A DNA stretch of 41,499 nt from Lautropia sp. (GCA_030528325.1 JAUMZD010000030.1:1-41499), one strand, 5' to 3'; numbered from the stretch's first letter, positions 1 to 8,416 are shown. Made by a program: numbers and translations. The notes: generated by a model not told the origin, from the letters alone.

Positions 1-2
1 TC

Positions 3-53
3 TGCACGCCCAGAGGGGCTTTCGCGGGGACGAATAAGTGCATGACACGCTCT
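3..53 (-). repeat. Repeat family A, copy 1
   Basis: A roughly 50-bp sequence found three times in this window (also at 1039-1089 and 4582-4644). The shared core on the plus strand here is GCCCAGAGGGGCTTTCGC, followed by GGGGACGAATAAGTGCAT and ACACGCTC. It lies downstream of the unknown gene at 260-877 (minus) and runs directly into a family C repeat. All three copies are intergenic. Confidence 0.8.
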
Positions 54-66
54 AAGCACCCTGGCG

Positions 67-145
67 CTTGGGTAGCAGGAAAGTCGCGGGCTGCAAACCG
101 GCCGTGCCGGGCCGATTGTCGCCTTCGCGATTCCTGTCGCCCAGG
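67..145. repeat. Repeat family C, copy 1 (palindromic element)
   Basis: The element has imperfect inverted ends: CTTGGGTAGCAGGAA at 67-81 and ATTCCTGTCGCCCAGG at 130-145. Its interior contains GTCGCGGGCTGCAAACCGGCC and TCGCCTTCGCGA. Related sequences occur at 5613-5664, 21950-22110 and 39811-39846. Positions 1-259 hold only this element and the family A copy; no gene was seen there. Confidence 0.7.
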
Positions 146-259
146 TTTCTCGGCAAGGGATGAATGGGTGAACTGAAAAGCGAGTGCCTGCAAGCCCCAT
201 CCTGAAAGGGAGTACTTACTTGATCGCGGGGCTGGGGAGATCTTTCGTGTGCCCTGCGC

Positions 260-877
260 TCACAGCGGGCCGTGACGGCGTGCGCGAACCGCAATGCGGT
301 GGGCGGCGGCCGGGTTCTTGCGGACGCTCACGAGATTGATCACCTCACGCAGGACGTTGCGCAGCACCTGCAGGTTCACGCAGTCCTGGATGCGCGCCTC
401 CAGAACCGATGCATTCGGGCCCAGCTCGGCTTCGAAGGCGCCGGCCAGCGCGCGCTTGATGGCCTGAAGCTTGAGCTCGGCCTGAGGGTCGTTGGCAGGC
501 GGGGCGTCGCGGGAAATGCCGGTCAGCGCGATCATGTCGCGGGCGATCAGCTCCTTCAGGGCTTCGGGCAGGTCGGCAGGGCGCACGATGGCGGGTATTT
601 CGCCCAGCGAGCGACGGCCGTCCAGCAGGCCCAGCAGACGACGTGCCGGCGTGGACATGAAGCGCTTCGGGTGCTTGAGGGTGTGAGTGCCTGTTTCCGT
701 CAGCGAGAAGACCATGCGCGGGTTCGGGCGGTCCCGGCCATCGCCCAGGGCCAGATGGATGGCGCGCAATCGGGCCGAGGGAATCCGCGAAGCGGTCCAG
801 GAGCGGGGCGGCTCCCAGCTGTCGGGATCGGTGTGCCGGACAGGCATCAGTTTGGTGATCTTCGGTGGCGTCTGCAT
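260..877 (-). CDS. Unknown protein, paralogue of the 1112-1750 gene
   Basis: I do not recognise a named family for this 205-residue protein. It has no signal peptide or membrane segment. Residues about 55-118 form a compact module (a T.TG...L.HP pattern, then RRLLGLLDGRRSLGEI, then LPEALKELIARDMIAL) that looks like a small winged-helix-type domain. The C-terminal third is helical and basic. The same module, in the same order and followed by a similar helical tail, is present in the neighbouring protein encoded at 1112-1750, so the two are probably ancient duplicates. It lies 235 bp downstream of that gene on the same strand and may be part of the same transcript. The start at 877 has only a weak ribosome binding site; an internal ATG (MPVRHTD) at 847 is possible. 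Confidence 0.7.
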   Translation of the reverse strand: MQTPPKITKLMPVRHTDPDSWEPPRSWTASRIPSARLRAIHLALGDGRDRPNPRMVFSLTETGTHTLKHPKRFMSTPARRLLGLLDGRRSLGEIPAIVRPADLPEALKELIARDMIALTGISRDAPPANDPQAELKLQAIKRALAGAFEAELGPNASVLEARIQDCVNLQVLRNVLREVINLVSVRKNPAAAHRIAVRARRHGPL

Positions 878-1038
878 CGGCGTTCATCAGACCGGCGCCA
901 TGGCTGCGCAGCGGTCAGCGATGGGGGTGAGCGTGTCGGGCGTCAGGCTCGACAGATCCCCGGCGTCGGGATGGCCGGGGTAGCAGGCCCGATCACGGAT
1001 GGCATGAGGGCCGGTGCCTGCGCGAATGATAGCCTGCC

Positions 1039-1089
1039 TGCGCGCCCAGAGGGGCTTTCGCGGGGACGAATAAGTGCATAACACGCTCC
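1039..1089 (-). repeat. Repeat family A, copy 2
   Basis: Same core as copy 1 with a few base differences. It sits in the gap between the two paralogous unknown genes, just after the end of the 1112-1750 gene in the direction of transcription. A 65-codon open frame running through it (887-1084, minus) shows no recognisable protein features. Confidence 0.8.
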
Positions 1090-1111
1090 AACACGGATGC
1101 GGGCCGGTGAT

Positions 1112-1750
1112 TCAGTTCACGGGCAACGAGCGCGCCGGTGCGGTGGGTGGGGCGGCCAGCAGGTCGATGAAGGCGGGCGTCAGCCTTTGCAGCTCGGCTT
1201 CCGACTGGCAGGACTCGATCCGCTCGATCATCAGCGTGCTGAGACGGCCGATCTGTTGCAGGAACAGGATGCGGGCCTGGGCGCGTTGTCGGGCCAGGCG
1301 CGTGGCTGCGGCTTCCGGCGTGTCGGGGGTGCTCAGATCACGGCCTATGACGGGAGACCGGCCGATGTCATCCGGCTGTCCGTTGGCGGGGGCAGCGTTG
1401 CCTGGCGCGGGGCCCGCGGCCGTACCCGTCTGTCGGGCCGTCAGAGGTGAGGGCGCGCTGGCGGGGGGCAACTGGCGGGCGGGATCCACCCGCTTCAGCA
1501 GCCGGCGGCGCTCCAGTTCGATCAGTGCGCTGGGCAGCCAGGTTTCGTCGATGATCCGGCGAAGATCGTCGATGGTTTGCGGCTCCTCGAACAGCATCAG
1601 GAGGCGGGTTGCCTCGGGCGACAGGGCCAGCGCCGGGGATTTCAGCTGGTGCTCGCCAGCCGGCGTGCGCTCGAAGCACAGCAGGGGCCGGGAGGCGACG
1701 GCGGGGGTCGGTTCGGCAGCGGGTTTGCCGATCAGCGTGGTATCAGACAT
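1112..1750 (-). CDS. Unknown protein, paralogue of the 260-877 gene
   Basis: A 212-residue soluble protein of unknown function. Residues about 22-90 contain the module shared with the 260-877 product (ERTPAGEHQL, SPEATRLLMLFEEPQTIDDL, LPSALIELERRRLLKRV), which reads like a small winged-helix fold. A Pro/Ala-rich linker of about 50 residues follows, then a helical C-terminal segment (about 145-200). It has a good ribosome binding site (AGGAG before the ATG at 1750). Its first 8 bases overlap the end of the upstream hydrolase gene, so translation is probably coupled. Position in an operon with a hydrolase and a VanZ-like protein gives no firm function. Confidence 0.75.
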   Translation of the reverse strand: MSDTTLIGKPAAEPTPAVASRPLLCFERTPAGEHQLKSPALALSPEATRLLMLFEEPQTIDDLRRIIDETWLPSALIELERRRLLKRVDPARQLPPASAPSPLTARQTGTAAGPAPGNAAPANGQPDDIGRSPVIGRDLSTPDTPEAAATRLARQRAQARILFLQQIGRLSTLMIERIESCQSEAELQRLTPAFIDLLAAPPTAPARSLPVN

Positions 1751-2390
1751 GTTCTCCTGCCATGTGGCGCAGAATCAGCGTTTTGAGTTGGGTCAGTCCG
1801 CCGTGGAAGAAATGACCTGCGCCGGGGACGACGACCAGCGGCAGGCTTTGGGGGCGCGCCCAGGCCAGGACATCGGCGAGCGGCACCACATCATCCTCTT
1901 CGCCATGCACCACCAGTGTGTTGGCGGGCACTGCCGGCACGTCGAAACGCTTGACGGCGGGGCCGATGAACACCATCGGGTGCAGGGCGACGGGGTAAGC
2001 ATCCAGCCTTTGGGCCAGTCGTGATTGCACGAAGGTACCGAACGAGAAACCGGCCAGTACCAGCGGCAGGGGTCGGGGCAAATTGGCAACAGTTTCATGC
2101 TCAAGCGCAAACTGCAGCACCGTTTCCATGTCGTCGGTTTCACCGTTGCCGTGGTCGAACTGTCCGGCGCTCTCACCAACCCCCCGAAAGTTGGGACGCC
2201 AGCACACGGCACCGAGCTGCAGCATGGCTCGGGCGAGCGTCTGGGCGATCTTGTTGTGCATGCTGCCGCCGTGCAGCGGATGGGGGTGGGCGATCAGGGC
2301 CAGCATCCGGGTTTCGGCTGGCACATCCAGCGCGCATTCGATGCCGCCGGCAATGCCGGGGATGGAGAGGATACGGGTGGCTGAATTCAT
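1743..2390 (-). CDS. Alpha/beta hydrolase
   Basis: A 215-residue cytoplasmic alpha/beta-hydrolase-fold protein. It starts with the family's strand and HPHPLHGGSM oxyanion-type loop (residues 35-44), then NFRGVGES (67-74). The nucleophile elbow GFSFG has Ser116, the acidic residue is in GEEDD (about Asp166/167), and the catalytic histidine is His193 in GAGHFFHG. The layout matches the small bacterial hydrolases often annotated only as alpha/beta hydrolase; the substrate is unknown, probably an ester or thioester. The start ATG at 2390 overlaps the stop of the VanZ-like gene (ATGA). The open frame extends upstream inside that gene, but that extension has no hydrolase-like sequence, so 2390 was chosen. 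Confidence 0.9.
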   Translation of the reverse strand: MNSATRILSIPGIAGGIECALDVPAETRMLALIAHPHPLHGGSMHNKIAQTLARAMLQLGAVCWRPNFRGVGESAGQFDHGNGETDDMETVLQFALEHETVANLPRPLPLVLAGFSFGTFVQSRLAQRLDAYPVALHPMVFIGPAVKRFDVPAVPANTLVVHGEEDDVVPLADVLAWARPQSLPLVVVPGAGHFFHGGLTQLKTLILRHMAGEHV

Positions 2391-3580
2391 GAAACGGTCT
2401 CGTCTGGGGGAATGGGTGGGTGTGGCAGGGGCCTGCCGCCCAGGCTCGTGGGCGTGATACGGTGGGAGCGACGGCGTCGATAGGTGCCTGCGGCTTCCAG
2501 CATGAAATAGTAGGCCACTGCCAGCAGCCAGAAGCTGTTGATGAGTCGAAGCAGGCTGCGCAGTGCGGGGGTGGCCGCTTTCAGGATCGGGCTGGAAGGC
2601 GGCTGCTCGAGCAGGGCCTCCAGGGCCGGGTCGGGCGGCAGGGTGCTGGCCAGCAGCAAGGTGAGGGGGATCAGGCACAAGGCGGTCAGTCGGCGCCAGG
2701 GAGCGGGCCAGTGCACCAGAAAAACCATGACGATGGCCGATAGCGCCAGGCCGATCACCATGCCCCGGGTGTAGGTCTCCCATTGTCCCTGGGGCAGGTA
2801 GACATGGGGCGAGGCGATGATCCGCAGCACGACGGCCACCGTCAGAAGGACGTAGACGGCGAGCAGCCGCGCGTTGGGTGGGCGGATCATTTCACCGATC
2901 AGCAGGGCAGGCAACAGGATCGACAGGCAGATCAGGAGGATTTCCGTCATCGGTTGCCATGCATCGGGCAACAGTGCGGCCTGCCAGAACTCGGGCAGCG
3001 CTGATTCGCCGGGCCAGGGGCTGAGCGGCGCGCTGACCCACAGCAGTTGCTGGGCCGGGATCTGGCCGATCAGCCAGAGGATCAGCAGCAGGCCGGCCAT
3101 GAGCTGATAGCGGGGAAAGCGCAAGGTGTGGGTGTGGCCTCGCGTCAGCAGACCCAGCACCGGATAAGGGGGCAGGCAGGCAGCGGCCAGTGCTCCCAGA
3201 AAGGTCCCGCAGCTGTTGGCGGCCAGATCGAGCAGGGAGGGAACCCGACGGGGCAAAAAGGACTGGGCGGTTTCCATGCCGAAGGACAGGGCCGTGCCGG
3301 CGAGGAAGGCCAGCACCAGGCTGATGCCAAGCCCGAAGCGCTGCTGGCACAGGCGAACCGACAGAAAGCCGAAGCCGCCATAGGCGATCAGATTGACGAT
3401 CAGGTCACCGTAGGAATAGAAGCGCGGAATCCCCTGCCAGAGCCAGTGCCAGGCGGATGGGCGACGCAATGTCCAGTCGCTCAGGGGATAGAGCGACAGG
3501 TACAGGATGGCCCCCAGCAGCAGCAACCATAGCGCGCTGGCAGTCAGGAGATGGCGGCGGGGGGCGGGTATGGATGGCAT
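2387..3580 (-). CDS. VanZ-like family membrane protein
   Basis: A 397-residue integral membrane protein with roughly nine hydrophobic segments. The N-terminal half matches the VanZ-like pattern: a first helix ending in LYLSLYPLSDW, then GDLIVNLIAYGGFGFL, then SFGMETAQSFLPRRVPSLLDLAANSCGTFLG, where the charged MET-Q and SLLD-N residues are the family's signature. VanZ-like proteins are linked to glycopeptide tolerance in some Gram-positives, but in Proteobacteria the role is unknown. The C-terminal half adds further membrane helices and a basic tail. It is the first gene of a compact minus-strand operon and overlaps the hydrolase gene by ATGA. The start at 3580 gives a short cytoplasmic N-terminus before the first helix; the upstream extension of the frame is antisense to birA. 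Confidence 0.85.
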   Translation of the reverse strand: MPSIPAPRRHLLTASALWLLLLGAILYLSLYPLSDWTLRRPSAWHWLWQGIPRFYSYGDLIVNLIAYGGFGFLSVRLCQQRFGLGISLVLAFLAGTALSFGMETAQSFLPRRVPSLLDLAANSCGTFLGALAAACLPPYPVLGLLTRGHTHTLRFPRYQLMAGLLLILWLIGQIPAQQLLWVSAPLSPWPGESALPEFWQAALLPDAWQPMTEILLICLSILLPALLIGEMIRPPNARLLAVYVLLTVAVVLRIIASPHVYLPQGQWETYTRGMVIGLALSAIVMVFLVHWPAPWRRLTALCLIPLTLLLASTLPPDPALEALLEQPPSSPILKAATPALRSLLRLINSFWLLAVAYYFMLEAAGTYRRRRSHRITPTSLGGRPLPHPPIPPDETVS

Positions 3581-3760
3581 CGGGCGTCTTTTGTTGCCAT
3601 GTTTATAACATGGGCTCCCGCTGTGCCGGCGAGCCCGGGAGGCAGCGGTAGGGCTTTGTGGCTGAAAGGCGCAACGTCGCGGCGGTCGGCTTGGCCCGGT
3701 CTGGTTCTGGGCAGGGTGTGCCCCGGCGTGCGGATGCCAATCGCTGGTATGCTGATGCCC

Positions 3761-4582
3761 ATGCAAAATGACAATCATGCTGCCTGGGTGTGCCAGATGG
3801 GCCGCCTGCGGGTGGAGTGGGTCGATTCGATCGACTCGACGAATCTGGAACTGATGCGGCGCACCGAGCTGGTGCCACCGGGTGAGCTGGCCGATGCGGT
3901 CTGGCTGATCGCCGGTGAGCAGACAGCGGGTCGGGGGCGGCGAGGCAAGCGCTGGCAGTCGGTCACCGGGGGGGGCATGACGGCTTCGCTGGGGCTTGAA
4001 CTGCCTACCGGCACTTCGGCCAGTCTGGCGGCCGTCCCGCTGGTGGTGGGTATCGTGATGGCCGAGTATCTGAACGCCCAGGGTCTGCCGGTGGGTATCA
4101 AGTGGCCGAACGACCTGTGTGTGCTCACACCCGATGCGGAACGTCCCTTTGCCAAGGTGGGCGGCATCCTCTGCGAGATGCGCAGCCATGCGGCCGGGGC
4201 AAGGCTCGTGATAGGTTGTGGCCTGAACGTGAAGGATTGGCCGGCCGACGTGCTGGCCGAACAGCCGGTTGCCAGCCTCTATGACCCCCAGACCCCGACG
4301 GATCTTCAGGCGATGTCACTGGCGATCGGTGAAGCCATCTTTCGTGGAAGTGAGCAATTACTCTCTGAGGGGTTTGCCGGCTTTGCGGATCGCTGGGCGG
4401 CTTTCGATCTGCTGGCAGGCCGCTCGATCCGCATCCACCAGGGGGAGACGCATCGTGATGGTGTGGCGATCGGGATCGATGCTCAGGGCGGGCTTCGGGT
4501 CTGCTTCGACGATGATCCGAACCGGATCGTTTCACTGATGTCCGAGCAGATCAGCGTGCGTCCGCGGCGCGGCGGTGACTAG
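3761..4582 (+). CDS. birA: Biotin--[acetyl-CoA-carboxylase] ligase BirA (no DNA-binding domain)
   Basis: Biotin protein ligase (EC 6.3.4.15), which makes biotinyl-5'-AMP and attaches biotin to the AccB subunit of acetyl-CoA carboxylase. Family motifs are clear: DSIDSTN near residue 22, the biotinyl-AMP loop GRGRRGKRW at 57-65, the KWPNDL motif at 114-119 and KVGGIL further on, ending in a small SH3-like C-terminal domain. There is no N-terminal helix-turn-helix, so it should not act as a bio operon repressor. In-frame ATGs at 3749, 3755 and 3761 are all possible and none has a good ribosome binding site. A TGGTATGCT extended -10-like sequence at 3745-3753 could even give a nearly leaderless transcript; that is speculative. 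It is divergent from the VanZ-like gene. Confidence 0.92.
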   Translation: MQNDNHAAWVCQMGRLRVEWVDSIDSTNLELMRRTELVPPGELADAVWLIAGEQTAGRGRRGKRWQSVTGGGMTASLGLELPTGTSASLAAVPLVVGIVMAEYLNAQGLPVGIKWPNDLCVLTPDAERPFAKVGGILCEMRSHAAGARLVIGCGLNVKDWPADVLAEQPVASLYDPQTPTDLQAMSLAIGEAIFRGSEQLLSEGFAGFADRWAAFDLLAGRSIRIHQGETHRDGVAIGIDAQGGLRVCFDDDPNRIVSLMSEQISVRPRRGGD

Positions 4583-4644
4583 AGCGTGTTATGCACTTTA
4601 TTTATTCGTCCCCGCGAAAGCCCCTCTGGGCGTGCATAACACGC
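4582..4644 (+). repeat. Repeat family A, copy 3 with perfect 13-bp inverted ends
   Basis: Begins at the birA stop codon. GCGTGTTATGCAC (4584-4596) and GTGCATAACACGC (4632-4644) are perfect inverted repeats around the family core GTCCCCGCGAAAGCCCC. This copy shows the full palindrome that copies 1 and 2 have lost on one side. It could act as a terminator-like hairpin after birA, though there is no T tract. Confidence 0.8.
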
Positions 4645-4751
4645 GCCAGGCGCTTGGCCGGTCGGCATCTGCTGCATTTGAAGCTTGCCGCCCAAGGTTG
4701 AATAATCCTTCAGATCAATTTCATCGGAACCCAACAGGAGGAAGGCAGTTT

Positions 4752-5606
4752 ATGGATATCAGGACCGTGGGCGTGATCGGCGCCGGCACGATGGGCAATG
4801 GCATTGCACAGGTGGCGGCCACTGCTGGCCTGAACGTGGTGCTGCAGGACATTTCGGCCGAAGCCGTCGAGCGGGCGCTGGCGACCATCGCCAAATCGCT
4901 GGACAGGCTGATCAAGAAAGGCAGTCTCGACGAGGCGAGCAGGGCGGCGGTGCTCGGGCGCATCCAGGGCACGACCCAGGCTGCCGATCTGGCGCCGGCC
5001 GATCTGGTCATCGAGGCAGCCACCGAGAATGAGGCGGTCAAGATCAAGTTGCTGCAGGCCACAGAGGCCGTGCTGCGTCCGGAGGCGCTGATCGCCACCA
5101 ATACCTCCTCGATCTCGATCACGCGCCTGGGGGCGGCTCTGAAGAATCCTGCCCGCTTCGTCGGCATGCACTTCTTCAACCCGGTGCCCGTCATGGCGCT
5201 GGTCGAGGTGATCCGGGGCGTTCAGACGGCCGACGAAACGGTGGAGGCCGTCACGCGTCTGGCCGAGGCCATGGGCAAGACGCCGATCGACGTGAAGAAT
5301 GCGCCGGGCTTCGTCGTGAACCGGTTGCTGTGCCCGATGATCAATGAGGCCGTGTTCGTGTTGCAGGACGGTGTGGCCAGCGCGGAAGAGATCGACGCCG
5401 GCATGAAGCTCGGTTGCAACCACCCGATCGGCCCGCTGGCACTGGCCGACCTGATCGGTCTGGATGTGGTGCTGGCGATCATGGAGGTGCTGTATCAGAA
5501 CTTCAACGACCCGAAGTACCGTCCCGCACCGCTGCTGCGCGAGCTGGTCGATGCCGGTCGTCTGGGTCGCAAGAGCGGTCGGGGTTTCTACGACTACAGT
5601 GCCTGA
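4752..5606 (+). CDS. hbd: 3-hydroxybutyryl-CoA dehydrogenase
   Basis: A 284-residue NAD(P)-dependent 3-hydroxyacyl-CoA dehydrogenase (EC 1.1.1.157 or 1.1.1.35), which interconverts acetoacetyl-CoA and (S)-3-hydroxybutyryl-CoA in the cytoplasm. The N-terminal Rossmann fold has [15 protein letters not shown] (residues 6-20), followed by NTSSISI and HFFNPVPVM, which carries the catalytic His. The C-terminal domain has the usual PGFVVNRLL and [12 protein letters not shown] stretches and ends [11 protein letters not shown]. Length and domain order match short-chain single-domain enzymes of the PaaH/Hbd type. The start is set by a strong AGGAGGAA at 4735-4742. It stands alone downstream of repeat A; with phaM and phaP nearby it may feed butyrate/PHB metabolism, but that link is inference. 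Confidence 0.93.
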   Translation: MDIRTVGVIGAGTMGNGIAQVAATAGLNVVLQDISAEAVERALATIAKSLDRLIKKGSLDEASRAAVLGRIQGTTQAADLAPADLVIEAATENEAVKIKLLQATEAVLRPEALIATNTSSISITRLGAALKNPARFVGMHFFNPVPVMALVEVIRGVQTADETVEAVTRLAEAMGKTPIDVKNAPGFVVNRLLCPMINEAVFVLQDGVASAEEIDAGMKLGCNHPIGPLALADLIGLDVVLAIMEVLYQNFNDPKYRPAPLLRELVDAGRLGRKSGRGFYDYSA

Positions 5607-5612
5607 TGGTTT

Positions 5613-5664
5613 GCCGGCGCGGCCGGTTTGCAGCCCGCGACTTTCCTGGCGCCCAAGCGCCTGG
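5613..5664 (+). repeat. Repeat family C, copy 2 (one arm)
   Basis: GCGCGGCCGGTTTGCAGCC, then CGCGACTTTCCTGGCGCCCAAG, matches one arm of the family C element at 67-145 and 21950-22110. It lies directly after the hbd stop codon in the convergent gap with the ZIP transporter gene and is followed immediately by a family B copy. Confidence 0.7.
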
Positions 5665-5682
5665 GCAAGGCTGCCGAGGCGC

Positions 5683-5749
5683 CTTGCCCTGCATGCCGTT
5701 GCGGGCGGGGCGCGTCGCCTCGCCTCATGGGACCTGTCCTGAGTATCCC
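5683..5749 (-). repeat. Repeat family B, copy 1
   Basis: Read on the minus strand it starts GGGATACTCAGGACAGGTCCC and continues through GAGGCGACGCGCCCCG to a CATGCAGG end. This matches the left part of the inverted-repeat element at 9764-9886. Its terminus touches the stop codon (5749-5751) of the ZIP transporter gene. Confidence 0.7.
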
Positions 5750-6702
5750 TACTCGAACCAGACCATCAGCATGCCGACGCTGATGCTCGTCAGCACGAAG
5801 ACCAGCAGGGTGTGGCGACGGGACTGGATCAGCCGGTTGGCTTCGGGCAGCAGTTCATGCACCACGATATAGATCATGGCGGCACCGGCGAAGCCCAGTG
5901 CCGTCGGTAGCGCGGTCTCGGAGGATACGGCAAAGGCGCCGCCGATGACGGCGCCGATCGGTTCGACCAGTCCGGTGGCCAGTGCACCGAGGGCGGCAAT
6001 CCGGCGGGAGAGGTGCAGCGACCACAGGGCGCTGGCCACGATGAGCCCCTCCGGGATGTTCTGCAGTGCGATGGAAACGGCCGTGCGCCAGCCCATCGTG
6101 TCGTTGCCGCTGAAGCCGGCCCCGACCGCGAAGCCTTCGGGCAGGTTGTGAACGGCAATGGCGACCACCATCAGCCACAGGGCGTTCACGGGCAGGGGGG
6201 TATCGTTCTTGGGGGTGGCATGCAGGTGGGGCAGCAGCCAGTTCAGCAAGGCCATCGCTGCGACGCCGGCCGCCATGCCGCCCAAGGCATCGACGGCCCA
6301 TGGCTGGGTGCTCAGCTGGAAGGCCGGCGTCAGCAGTGGAATCAGTGCGGCAGCGAACATCATGCCGGCACCGAACGCCATGAAGCGGCCGATCTGTGGC
6401 AACTGCATCTGGCGCATGAAGGGCAGCACGAAGGCGCCCAGCCCGGTGGCCGAGCCGGCGATCAGCGAGGCGATGAAGCCCTGAGCGATGCGTGGGTCGC
6501 TCTGGATGACCCGGGCCATGAAATACAGCAGGGCCAGGCTGCCGCCCACGTTGATGGCGATGCCCAGGTTTCGGCGCAACGAGCGGCGAGGCGCGGGCGA
6601 CGGCGCGGCCTCAGGCAGGTTCATGGGGCTGGCTGGAGATTTCTGTCCCGTCGGGGCGGCAGGTGGAGAGGGCATGGGCGCGTCATTCAAGGCAGCAGGC
6701 AT
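5749..6702 (-). CDS. ZIP-family divalent metal transporter
   Basis: A 317-residue inner-membrane transporter of the ZIP (ZupT/GufA-like) family, expected to import Zn2+ or similar divalent metals. About eight membrane segments follow a Pro/Ala-rich 40-residue N-terminus. The metal-binding helices are explicit: HNLPEG (185-190) in TM4, QNIPEG (214-219) in TM5 and HELLPE (282-287) near the C-terminus. A short PHLHATPKND loop (158-167) supplies the histidines common between TM3 and TM4. The first ATG at 6702 is taken; ATGs at 6675 or just before residue 27 would shorten the unconserved N-terminus. Convergent with hbd; no metal-responsive operator was recognised upstream. Confidence 0.9.
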   Translation of the reverse strand: MPAALNDAPMPSPPAAPTGQKSPASPMNLPEAAPSPAPRRSLRRNLGIAINVGGSLALLYFMARVIQSDPRIAQGFIASLIAGSATGLGAFVLPFMRQMQLPQIGRFMAFGAGMMFAAALIPLLTPAFQLSTQPWAVDALGGMAAGVAAMALLNWLLPHLHATPKNDTPLPVNALWLMVVAIAVHNLPEGFAVGAGFSGNDTMGWRTAVSIALQNIPEGLIVASALWSLHLSRRIAALGALATGLVEPIGAVIGGAFAVSSETALPTALGFAGAAMIYIVVHELLPEANRLIQSRRHTLLVFVLTSISVGMLMVWFE

Positions 6703-6924
6703 GCGTTCGGAACGGATCGATGTCGATTGACGAACATCAGGCCGACAGCTTACCAGCCTTTCGGGGAGAGCCTGTTGCCGGGATGTTGTTTTGCGTGTAG
6801 AGCCGTATGGCCGGCCGGGGCGCGTGGACGGGTTCAGCGTATGCCCTGAAGGGCGTCATCCCTTGAAGGGGGCAGGCGCTTCCGCTATGCTGGCACGCTT
6901 CTCATCTTCCTGCCTGATCAAGCC

Positions 6925-7203
6925 ATGTCGCTGCTCGAAGAGACGCCCGCTGCCCGCTCGACGCCCCGGTTGAGCCATTATCTGCTGCCAGGTCTGGTGC
7001 TGCTCAACATCTGGCTGATGCTGTCGCTGATGGGCGTGCTTCCTGTTTTCTTTGGCGACAAGCCGGATCCGGCCCGCTTCGAGCGGCAGGTCGATGCCGA
7101 GCGTGTGCGTATCCTGCCGGCCGCGATGGCTGGCGTGAAATCCGGCACGACGGAAGCGAGGGAAGCGGGGCGTGAGGCGTCGATGTCTGAACCGGGGCGC
7201 TGA
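6925..7203 (+). CDS. Small single-pass membrane protein, SPOR-protein N-terminus-like
   Basis: A 92-residue protein with one membrane segment (residues about 18-43) and then a short PDPARFERQVDAERVRILP stretch. In many Burkholderiales the cell-division-associated SPOR-domain proteins encoded near birA/coaX begin the same way: a short membrane anchor and then a 'P.R..RQ...ER.RIL' segment. Here the SPOR domain itself is missing, so this may be a shortened relative; that assignment is from memory of the family and is tentative. It is convergent with phaM. Function unknown. Confidence 0.6.
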   Translation: MSLLEETPAARSTPRLSHYLLPGLVLLNIWLMLSLMGVLPVFFGDKPDPARFERQVDAERVRILPAAMAGVKSGTTEAREAGREASMSEPGR

Positions 7204-7258
7204 GCCCCCGATGATCCATCACGGGGCGGCACGCCCTGATACGGGTCTGTCGGTGCGG

Positions 7259-8365
7259 TCAGGCGCTGCCGTCTCTGGCCGGTGGCTGTTTTTTCCGGTG
7301 GTTTCGTGACGACGCAGGTGTCGTGGCGTTCTGAGGGGCTTGCCTGGCTGACGGCATCTGTTCCGTGTCGGCGTGGCTTGAAGAGGCTGAGCCAGCTTCA
7401 TCAGGGGCAGGCGAGCTTTCGCCGGGCTGCCGCTCGGCCTGGGCAGCCATCTGACTGAGCTGTTGCTGCATCAATTGCCACCAGGCCTGTGCAAGCTGTC
7501 TGGATGCCGTGGCTGCCGGGCCTTCCGGATTGGCGGGGGGCGCTTCGGGGCTGGGCGCTGCCGACACGGCGGCCTGCCAGCCATCCGTGCCGGTGGCGGC
7601 AGCCCAGCCGGGCGGCGTGTAATGACGTGGGCCGGCCTGGCTGTCTGGTGCCGTCGTCGTGTCGGTCGTCGCAGATGGTGCCGGTTCGGGAGGAGTGCTG
7701 TCTTTTTCGGCATTGGCGGCTGCAGCGGCCGGATGGTCCCCTGGCTCTGTCGGGGGCACGCTGGTGCCGCCGAACAGGGCCCCGATGCCGGGGGCCTCAC
7801 CGAGTCCGGGTATCCAGGGCATCCCGCCAAAGGGCTGTGCACCAGACATGCCGGGGAAGGCGCCGAAGCCGGGCAACCCCGGCAAGGCGCCCATGCCTGG
7901 CAGGCCACCAGACCCAGCCTCTGCGGCGCCGGTGGTGCTGGTGCGGTTTTCCCCGCCGGGGCTGGCCATGCCATGCCAGGCGGCCAGGCCCGGCCACAGA
8001 CCAGGCGTTGCGGCGGGCGCCCCGCCCGCTGCCGACATCCCGGGGCTGCGAGAGCCGGTGGCGCTGGCCGTCATCGACGAGAAGCTGGCCGACATCTGCT
8101 TCAGTGCTTCCAGCGTGCCCCGCTGGACTTCCATCGCCTGAATGGTGTTGCGCAGCAGTGTGAGATTCAGGGAGAGCCATTGTTCGACCGTGCGAAGCTC
8201 CTGGATCCGCTTGTCCAGTTCGCCGATGTCCAGCGTGGGCTTGAAGGGAGAGTGCATGTGCATCGTGCGCCATGCCTGATTGACGCCTTCCAGCGAATCG
8301 AACATCTGGCCGAAGCCCTCGAAAGGGTTGGGGGCAGGGGAGGGGACATCGTTGCTGCGGGACAT
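7259..8365 (-). CDS. phaM: PhaM-family polyhydroxyalkanoate granule regulatory protein
   Basis: A 368-residue PhaM-like protein. In Ralstonia eutropha PhaM binds PHB synthase PhaC1, activates it and ties granules to the nucleoid for partition. The conserved N-terminal block is present: NPFEGFGQMFDSLEGVNQAWR (about residues 12-33), then an ELDKRIQELRTVEQWLSLNLTLL helix pair and an AMEVQRGTLEALKQM helix. The middle is Gly/Pro/Met-rich low complexity, longer than in the founding members. The C-terminus has a Gln-rich AWWQLMQQQLSQMAAQAE helix and a modest basic end (NHRKKQPPARDG) where PhaM usually carries Lys/Ala-rich DNA-binding repeats. The start at 8365 follows GGAG at suitable spacing. The open frame continues upstream without conserved sequence. 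Confidence 0.85.
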   Translation of the reverse strand: MSRSNDVPSPAPNPFEGFGQMFDSLEGVNQAWRTMHMHSPFKPTLDIGELDKRIQELRTVEQWLSLNLTLLRNTIQAMEVQRGTLEALKQMSASFSSMTASATGSRSPGMSAAGGAPAATPGLWPGLAAWHGMASPGGENRTSTTGAAEAGSGGLPGMGALPGLPGFGAFPGMSGAQPFGGMPWIPGLGEAPGIGALFGGTSVPPTEPGDHPAAAAANAEKDSTPPEPAPSATTDTTTAPDSQAGPRHYTPPGWAAATGTDGWQAAVSAAPSPEAPPANPEGPAATASRQLAQAWWQLMQQQLSQMAAQAERQPGESSPAPDEAGSASSSHADTEQMPSARQAPQNATTPASSRNHRKKQPPARDGSA

Positions 8366-8388
8366 GAAAGGCTCCGTGGATCGGAAAG

Positions 8389-8416
8389 CACCCCGGTGTG
8401 CGCCGGGGTGAAAGGG
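8389..8416 (-). terminator. Hairpin between the FAH-like gene and phaM
   Basis: CACCCCGG (8389-8396) and CCGGGGTG (8403-8410) form a perfect 8-bp stem with a 6-base loop, lying about 80 bp after the stop of the FAH-like gene and just before the phaM start on the minus strand. The tail on that strand is only GCTTTCC, so termination would be weak; it may instead be part of the phaM leader. Confidence 0.4.

Noticed and set aside
887..1084. A 65-codon minus-strand open frame between the two paralogous genes
   Set aside because: Its start lies inside repeat A and it shows no recognisable feature.
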